NCBI RefSeq assembly: GCF_035987325.1
Contig: NZ_CP108488.1
Coordinates: 1,984,001-2,048,000, forward strand
Origin: Streptomyces sp. NBC_01244
GTDB lineage: Bacteria; Actinomycetota; Actinomycetes; Streptomycetales; Streptomycetaceae
Reading direction: 5' to 3'
DNA length: 64,000 nt
Shown in pieces: positions 59,220 through 64,000 of this stretch; positions within the stretch are counted from its first letter, which is position 1; every line of letters starts with the position of its first letter. Position numbers and translations under genes: made by a program. The notes below the pieces were generated by a model that was not told the DNA's origin, made no database searches, and was given only the letters and a program-made list of their open reading frames with translations.

Positions 59220-62200
59220 GTGCGGGTCGGGCGAGAGCAGCACCGCGACGAGTGCCGTGACGCGTTACGGGCATGGGTGCGGGCGGGTGCGGAGGGCGGC
59301 GGAGCCTGCCTGATCGTGGAAGGGGAGCCGGGCGCGGGCCGTACGGCCTTCCTGCGCGAGGCGCTGACCGAGGCGGCCGCGCTCGGCTGCCGGGTGCGGT
59401 ACGGGGCGGCCGAGGCACTGGGCACCGGGCTTCCGCTGCGCGCGGCGCTGGACTGCCTTCACCCGGCCGGTCCCGGGCGCGCGCGGGCGCTGGCCCTGCT
59501 GCGGGAGGCCGCCCGGTCGGCCGAGCCCGGCGGCGCACTGCTGGCGGCCGTGGACCTGCTGGCCGGCGACGTGGAGGAGTGGTGCGCGCGGCGGCCGCTG
59601 CTGCTGGCCCTGGACGACCTCCAGTGGGCGGATCCGGCCTCCCTGCTGCTGTGGCGCCACCTCGCACGGGCCACGCAGCGGCTGCCGCTGCTGCTGCTGA
59701 CGGCCCGGCGGCGGCTGCCCCGGCGGGCGGAGGTGGAGGAGCTGTGCGTCTCCCTGGGCGGCGGGCCGGGCGGGCGGACGCTCCGGCTGGAGCCGCTGAC
59801 GGGGGCGGAGTCGGCCGCGCTGGTCCGCGAGGTGCTGGGAGCCGCGCCCGGACCCCGGCTGCGGGAGGCCGCCGGGCACGCGGGCGGCAACCCCCGGCTA
59901 CTGCGGGAGCTGCTCGCGCACTGGTCCGGCCTCATCGAAGTCGGCGAGTCGTCCGCCGAACTGACGCTCCCCGTAACGGACTTGCCGCCGCCCCCGGAGG
60001 CGGCGACCCGCGAGCTGAGCCGGCTCCCCCCGGCAACCCTGGCCACGCTCCGGCACGCCGCCCTGCTCGGACCGGCCTTCACGGCGCGCGAGCTGGCCCT
60101 CGTACGGACGCTCCCCGTCCGGGACCTGCTCGCCGACCTGGAGACGCCCCTCCTGACCGGAGTACTGGAACCGGCCCCCCTGCCCGCCGCGCTCCCGGCG
60201 GGACCGCCCGGGCACCACCCGGCCGACGGTGACGGCCTGCGGTTCCGGCAGCCGGCCGTACGGCTGGCCCTGTACGCGGAGCTGCCGCGCGCCGCCCGCG
60301 GCGTCCTGCACCAGGACGCCGCGCGGGCCTTCGCCGAGGCGGGGCTCGATCCCGCCCGGACCGCGGCACAGCTGCTGGCCGGTGGGGTGCTGGACCCGTG
60401 GGCGGTGCGGTGGACGGCCCGGTCGGCGCAGGTCCTGATCGCGGTGGCACCCGAAACGGCGGCCGCCCTGCTGCGCCGGGCCGTGGAACAGAGCACGGAA
60501 CGGAACACCGAGCGGGGCACGGAGCAGACCACCGAGTGGGGCACCGGACAGGGCGCGGGCCCGGCTCCTGCGCAAGGCGCCGGGCAGAGCCGGGAGCAGC
60601 GCGCGGACCAGTCCCCGGACCAGCCCCCGGACGAGCCCGGGAGTCCGTACCGGGAGGCCCTGGAGGACGGCCTCGCCGATGCCGCGCTGACGCTGCGCCG
60701 GCCCGAGTCGGTGGAGCTGCTCCGGACGCTGCGGGAGCGGGCGCGGGATCCCGGGCGGCGGGCCGCACTCGCCTTCAAGCTGGTGTCGGCGCTGATGATC
60801 CAGGGGGACATGGCCCGTTCCCTGGAGGTCACCGAGGAGGCGCTGGCCGAGGAGGCGCTGGCCGAGGAGGCGCACTTCGCGGGACTGCGGTTGCGCCTGG
60901 AAGCGTGCCGGGTGCTGGCGCTGGCCGATCTGCACCGGCCGGAGGAGGCGTACGCGCTGGCCGGGCCGCTGGTCGCCCGGGCGCGGCTGCTCGGCGATCC
61001 GCTCTGTGGAGCGGAGGCCGAACACGCCATGTCCTTCGCGCTGTTCCACCTCAACCGGGGCCGGGAGTCGCTGCGTCACGTGGCGGCCGGGATCGCGCAC
61101 GCCCGCCGCAGCCCGGCCGCCAACGACATGCGGCTGCTGCTGCTCGCCAACCAGGCCGAGGGCCACCTGCGGTTCGACGAGCCGCACGCCGCCGCCGCGG
61201 CGCTGCGCGAGGCCCGGCAGCTGGCGGCCCGGACCGGTTCGACGGGCCGGCTCGTGGTCACGGAGGCCCTGCTGGCCGACCTCCGCTACCGGCTCGGCGA
61301 CTGGGACGCCGCGCTGGCCGGTCTCGCCCGGGCGCAGGGCATGCCCGTCTCGGACGGCTGGCTGCCGGTGCTGACCCACGGGCTGCGCGCCCTGATCCTG
61401 GGCCACCGTGGCGAACAGGACGCCGCCCGGGCGGAGTTGGCCGCGCTGGGCCCGGACGCGCACGAGCCGCCCGCGGCCCGTCGGCACACCGCGCGCGTCC
61501 TGCTGGCCCGCGCCCTGCTGGCGGAGCGCGAGGGGCGTCCCCGCGAGGCGCTGGAGGCGCTGCTTCCCGCGCTGGAGGACGGTGTGGACGAGGCGGTGGC
61601 CTTCGACCGCCCCTGGGCGCTGTCGGAGGCCGTCCGACTCGCGCTGGAGGACCGGGACACCGAGGCGGCCCGGTCGGCGGTGGCCGCCTGCGCCCGCACG
61701 GCGGCGGCCCTGCCGGAGCAGCCGGGTCCGGCGCTGGCGCTGCTGCGCTGCCGCGGGCTGTTCGCGCAGGACCCGGAGCTGCTGGCGGAGACGGCGGCGC
61801 TGGCGCGGGGCGGCCTGGTGGCGGGCCAGACCCTGGAGGACCTGGCGGTGGCCCGGGCCTGGCACGGGGACCTGCCGGGCGCGCGGTCGGCGCTGACCGG
61901 CGCGGTGGCCTCGTACGAGCTCCTCGGCGCCCGGTGGGACATCGCCCGGGCCGACGCCCGGCTGCGGAGCCTGGGTGTGCGCAGGGGGAGCCGGGCGGCG
62001 CGGCGCAGGCCCGCGCGGGGGTGGGAGGCGCTGACTCCGGCGGAGCTGAAGGTGGCGCTGCTGGTCGCGCGGGGCCGGACGAACCCCGAGATCGCCTCGG
62101 CGCTGTTCCTGTCCCGCCGGACCGTGCAGACCCACGTCTCGCACATCCTGGGGAAACTGGAGGTCCGCTCACGCGCGGAGGTGGCCGTCATCGTAGCCGG

Positions 62201-62348
62201 GCAGGAGGGCGCGCAGGGCCCGCAGGGCGTAGTACGTACGGGATTTGACCGTACCGGCGGGCACCCCGAGCGCTTCGGCGGCCTCGCAGACGCTGGCCCC
62301 GCGGAAGTAGATGAGCAGGAGCACGGCCCGGTGATCGGGGCTGAGTAA
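59220..62348 (+). CDS. Large LuxR-family (LAL-type) regulator with non-canonical Walker A
   Basis: A 1042-residue protein. Walker A is GEPGAGRT (residues 35-42) with Arg41 instead of Lys; Walker B is LLLALDDLQWADPASLLLWR. A long helical, TPR-like middle is interrupted by a Gln/Glu/Thr-rich insert (residues ~420-460, TERNTERGTEQTTEWGTGQ). The C-terminal HTH is LTPAELKVALLVARGRTNPE then VQTHVSHILGKLEVRSRAEV. Family members usually end there, but this frame runs ~45 residues further across the tail of the opposing sigma-factor gene. Probably a pathway-specific regulator. The GTG start at 59220 has GGAGGG upstream. Confidence 0.85.
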   Translation: MRVGREQHRDECRDALRAWVRAGAEGGGACLIVEGEPGAGRTAFLREALTEAAALGCRVRYGAAEALGTGLPLRAALDCLHPAGPGRARALALLREAARSAEPGGALLAAVDLLAGDVEEWCARRPLLLALDDLQWADPASLLLWRHLARATQRLPLLLLTARRRLPRRAEVEELCVSLGGGPGGRTLRLEPLTGAESAALVREVLGAAPGPRLREAAGHAGGNPRLLRELLAHWSGLIEVGESSAELTLPVTDLPPPPEAATRELSRLPPATLATLRHAALLGPAFTARELALVRTLPVRDLLADLETPLLTGVLEPAPLPAALPAGPPGHHPADGDGLRFRQPAVRLALYAELPRAARGVLHQDAARAFAEAGLDPARTAAQLLAGGVLDPWAVRWTARSAQVLIAVAPETAAALLRRAVEQSTERNTERGTEQTTEWGTGQGAGPAPAQGAGQSREQRADQSPDQPPDEPGSPYREALEDGLADAALTLRRPESVELLRTLRERARDPGRRAALAFKLVSALMIQGDMARSLEVTEEALAEEALAEEAHFAGLRLRLEACRVLALADLHRPEEAYALAGPLVARARLLGDPLCGAEAEHAMSFALFHLNRGRESLRHVAAGIAHARRSPAANDMRLLLLANQAEGHLRFDEPHAAAAALREARQLAARTGSTGRLVVTEALLADLRYRLGDWDAALAGLARAQGMPVSDGWLPVLTHGLRALILGHRGEQDAARAELAALGPDAHEPPAARRHTARVLLARALLAEREGRPREALEALLPALEDGVDEAVAFDRPWALSEAVRLALEDRDTEAARSAVAACARTAAALPEQPGPALALLRCRGLFAQDPELLAETAALARGGLVAGQTLEDLAVARAWHGDLPGARSALTGAVASYELLGARWDIARADARLRSLGVRRGSRAARRRPARGWEALTPAELKVALLVARGRTNPEIASALFLSRRTVQTHVSHILGKLEVRSRAEVAVIVAGQEGAQGPQGVVRTGFDRTGGHPERFGGLADAGPAEVDEQEHGPVIGAE

Positions 62349-62777
62349 TCGCAGGGCCTCGCGGACGTCGAGGACGGCGGCGGACCGCTCGGTGCGGTCC
62401 TCGTCGGCGGGCGACTGTTCCAGCCCGTCGGGCCCGACTTCGGCGGGGCGCGACAGCCGGGCCCTGCGGGCGTCGATGGCCACGCGCCGGGCGACGGTGT
62501 AGAGCCAGGGCCGCATGGAGGCGTGGGCGCCGCTCTCCAGGGCCTCGGGGTGCTTCCAGGCCCGGAACAGGGTCTCCTGGACGAGGTCCTCGGCCCGGTG
62601 GCGGTCACCGAAGGTGAGGCCGAGGAGGAATCCGTGGAGCGCCTTGCCGTGTTCCCGCTCCAGCCGGGCGAGGGCGTAGGCGTCGGTGCGGCGGCGGGTG
62701 ACCGGGACGGCGCCGGTGCCGGTGCCGGCATCCGCCGGCATGGGCGACCTGGACGTCATGGACGACACGAGCGACAT
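62169..62777 (-). CDS. ECF-type RNA polymerase sigma factor
   Basis: A 202-residue sigma factor. Region 2: LEREHGKALHGFLLGLTFGD, RAEDLVQETLFRAWKHPEAL, RPWLYTVARRVAIDARRARL; region 4: LRLLSPDHRAVLLLIYFRGA, EAAEALGVPAGTVKSRTYYA. The N-terminal extension before region 2 is Pro/Thr-rich. GGAAGGGGAAG precedes ATG 62777. Its last 180 bases overlap the 3' end of the LuxR gene on the other strand. No anti-sigma gene is adjacent, so control may be via the neighbourhood or an unlinked partner. Confidence 0.93.
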   Translation of the reverse strand: MSLVSSMTSRSPMPADAGTGTGAVPVTRRRTDAYALARLEREHGKALHGFLLGLTFGDRHRAEDLVQETLFRAWKHPEALESGAHASMRPWLYTVARRVAIDARRARLSRPAEVGPDGLEQSPADEDRTERSAAVLDVREALRLLSPDHRAVLLLIYFRGASVCEAAEALGVPAGTVKSRTYYALRALRALLPGYDDGHLRA

Positions 62778-62968
62778 GGGCTTCCCCTTCCGAGTCGGGA
62801 TGCCCTGAGCGTGCCGGACCGTGCGCGCGGAGTTATCCGCCGCCTGACGTATCCCGGCGCACCCTGCGCCCACCGGTCGTCCCCCGTCGGTGAACGGTCG
62901 TCCCGGGCGCCGCGGCGGGCGGTGTGGCCGGGGGAAAGGCGGCGGTCCGGGCCCCCGATCTCAGGTCG

Positions 62969-63766
62969 TCAGTCCTTGGTCGGGTCCAGCACCACGAAGT
63001 CGGCGTTCGACGGGTCCAGGCAGACGGCCAGCCGGCCGACGCCCTCGGCGTCCGCGGGACCCATCTGTACGCTGCCGCCGCGCGCGGTGACCCCGGCGAC
63101 GGCCGCGTCACAGTCGGTGACGTGGAAGACCGGGTGCCAGTACGGCCGCCCGCCCGCCACGGCGAGGTCGTCCGCGGAGAGTTCCATGAGGCCGCCCTGC
63201 ATGCTCCCCTCGGGCTGCCCGGCGGGGGTGATCAGGGTGTACGTGCCTTCGCCTCCCGGCATCCGCATGTCGCTGAACTGCCAGCCGAAGACGGTCCCGT
63301 AGAACTCCCGGGCGGCCGTTGCGTCGCTCGTGTACAGCTCGGTCCAGGACAACGACCCCGGCTGGTCCACGAGGTCGACGCCCTTGGTCTCGCCGGGCTG
63401 CCAGACGGCGAACTGGCCTCCCAGCGGGTCGCTGAACTGCGCCATCGTGCCCCACTCGTCGAGCTTCCTCGGCTCCACCCGGACGGTGCCGCCGGCGCTC
63501 CGGACGGCCCGGGTCGTGGCCTCGGCGTCGGGGACGCTGTAGTAGATCATCCAGGCCGGGCGGGCGCCTTCCTCGGTGAGCTTGCCCAGCCCGGCGACGA
63601 TCTTGCCGTCCTTCCGGAACATGCCGCCCTCCATGTCCTCACCCTCGCCCATGGACTCGTAGTCCCACCCGAGGACGGCCCCGTAGAAGGCCGCCGCGGC
63701 GGGGACGTCGGGTGCGCCGAGGTCGAGCCAGCAGGGGGAGCCGGGGACGAAGTCAGTGGTGATCAT
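62969..63766 (-). CDS. VOC-family protein (two glyoxalase-like domains)
   Basis: A 265-residue protein from ATG 63766 made of two vicinal-oxygen-chelate halves: GSPCWLDLGAPDVPAAAAFY with AQFSDPLGGQFAVWQPGE, and GSLSWTELYTSDATAAREFY with HPVFHVTDCDAAVAGV and ADFVVLDPTKD. Such tandem proteins may be lyases, dioxygenases or binding proteins. H and E metal residues appear only partly conserved, so catalysis is uncertain. It lies 164 bases downstream of the partial gene at the window edge on the same strand, separated from it by a hairpin. Confidence 0.88.
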   Translation of the reverse strand: MITTDFVPGSPCWLDLGAPDVPAAAAFYGAVLGWDYESMGEGEDMEGGMFRKDGKIVAGLGKLTEEGARPAWMIYYSVPDAEATTRAVRSAGGTVRVEPRKLDEWGTMAQFSDPLGGQFAVWQPGETKGVDLVDQPGSLSWTELYTSDATAAREFYGTVFGWQFSDMRMPGGEGTYTLITPAGQPEGSMQGGLMELSADDLAVAGGRPYWHPVFHVTDCDAAVAGVTARGGSVQMGPADAEGVGRLAVCLDPSNADFVVLDPTKD

Positions 63767-63884
63767 GACGACTGCCTTTCGCGGATCGGGTACGACCAGC
63801 GTGGCACCGGACCCCTGCCCCCGCCCGTCGGTCCCCTGCCCGTCGGTCCCGCGGCCCCGGTCCCGGGCGGGTCCGGACAGCACT

Positions 63885-63914
63885 GCGCCGGGGCCCCCAC
63901 GGGGACCCCGGCGC
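63885..63914 (-). terminator. GC hairpin after the partial gene
   Basis: GCGCCGGGG (63885-63893) pairs with CCCCGGCGC (63906-63914), and further CCC/GGG pairs follow after one mismatch, for a stem of about 12 bp. It lies 16 bases beyond the minus-strand stop at 63930. A CCCGTCGGTCCC direct repeat lies next to it at about 63826-63850. Confidence 0.6.
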
Positions 63915-63929
63915 GGTGGTGAGGCTCGA

Positions 63930-64000
63930 CTAGCTCCAGCTGGCGTGCAGCGGCTTGCCCTCGGCGTAGCCCGCGGCGGACTGGATGCCGACGACGGCCT
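63930..64000 (-). CDS. C-terminal end of an unidentified protein (partial)
   Basis: The minus-strand frame entering from the right edge ends AVVGIQSAAGYAEGKPLHAS then WS-stop. Only 22 residues are visible. Good codon bias and a hairpin just after the stop support it as a real gene end. I do not recognise the family. Confidence 0.5.
   Translation of the reverse strand, partial: AVVGIQSAAGYAEGKPLHASWS

Noticed and set aside
59898..62144. Minus-strand frame of 748 codons opposite the LuxR gene
   Set aside because: Gln/Arg/Gly-rich without domains; the LuxR frame shows ATPase and HTH motifs.
1..64000. tRNA, rRNA, insertion sequences, prophage or CRISPR arrays
   Set aside because: No tRNA T-loop/cloverleaf pattern, rRNA segment, transposase, integrase or spaced repeat array was recognised by reading; a tRNAscan or Rfam search would be needed to exclude weaker RNA genes.

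Overview
The window is GC-rich (well above 70% by eye) chromosomal DNA of a Streptomyces species. Supporting signs are strong G/C bias at third codon positions, families largely confined to streptomycetes (RbpA, DUF6230/DUF6114, SCO1431-type and SCO0930-type proteins, DasR-type chitinase operator), a rare TTA codon, and a gene order that, from memory and not by alignment, follows the S. coelicolor SCO1419-SCO1451 neighbourhood for the first ~42 kb. I saw no rRNA, tRNA, CRISPR array, prophage or transposase.

Layout. 1-10.5 kb: 3' end of a glycerophosphodiester phosphodiesterase, UMF1-type transporter, rbpA behind an exact SigR-type promoter, an unusually long perfect palindrome, fxsA, a polyprenol-phosphate mannosyltransferase, amidohydrolase, Lrp regulator, phosphotransferase and a lipocalin/CrtC-like protein. 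10.5-21 kb: broken GNAT gene, acyl-CoA dehydrogenase, TetR regulator with a low-complexity insert, an overlapping DUF6230-DUF6114-membrane-protein operon, C39 peptidase, small P-loop kinase, and a TPR/AAA+ EccA-like ATPase carrying the only in-frame TTA codon I found. 21-31 kb: two CNNM/CorC-type membrane proteins, a PH-domain protein, then the minus-strand ribD-ribE-ribM-ribBA-ribH-hisE-hisG run preceded by an FMN riboswitch. 31-42 kb: secreted GH18 chitinase behind a duplicated DasR-like operator, ROK repressor/MFS pair around a palindromic operator, uracil/xanthine permease, flavin amine oxidase plus nitrilase-superfamily hydrolase. 42-53 kb: an accessory-looking redox cluster with two short leader-peptide ORFs, a CPSC thioredoxin-fold protein, four luciferase-like (LLM) monooxygenases, DUF1059, Lrp/amino-acid permease, SDR and SGNH hydrolase. 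53-64 kb: SCO0930-type lipoprotein, a LytTR two-component system flanking an ActP-type symporter, a LuxR/LAL regulator overlapping an ECF sigma gene tail-to-tail, a VOC protein and a partial gene.

How parts work together. Flavin supply (rib operon, FMN-controlled) and many flavin users (four LLM enzymes, amine oxidase, acyl-CoA dehydrogenase) share the window. The leader peptides end in the HIDLLRV motif seen in streptomycete leaders associated with sulfur genes, which suggests sulfur-controlled expression of the LLM and CPSC genes. LytS/LytT-type proteins around a carboxylate symporter suggest a carboxylate uptake circuit.

A recurring intergenic element (core CCTCAAACGCCGG plus a CCCCTACCCGCCCTTC end) occurs at five places, twice as head-to-head inverted pairs. 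Functional calls rest on motif recognition in the translations; no database search was possible.
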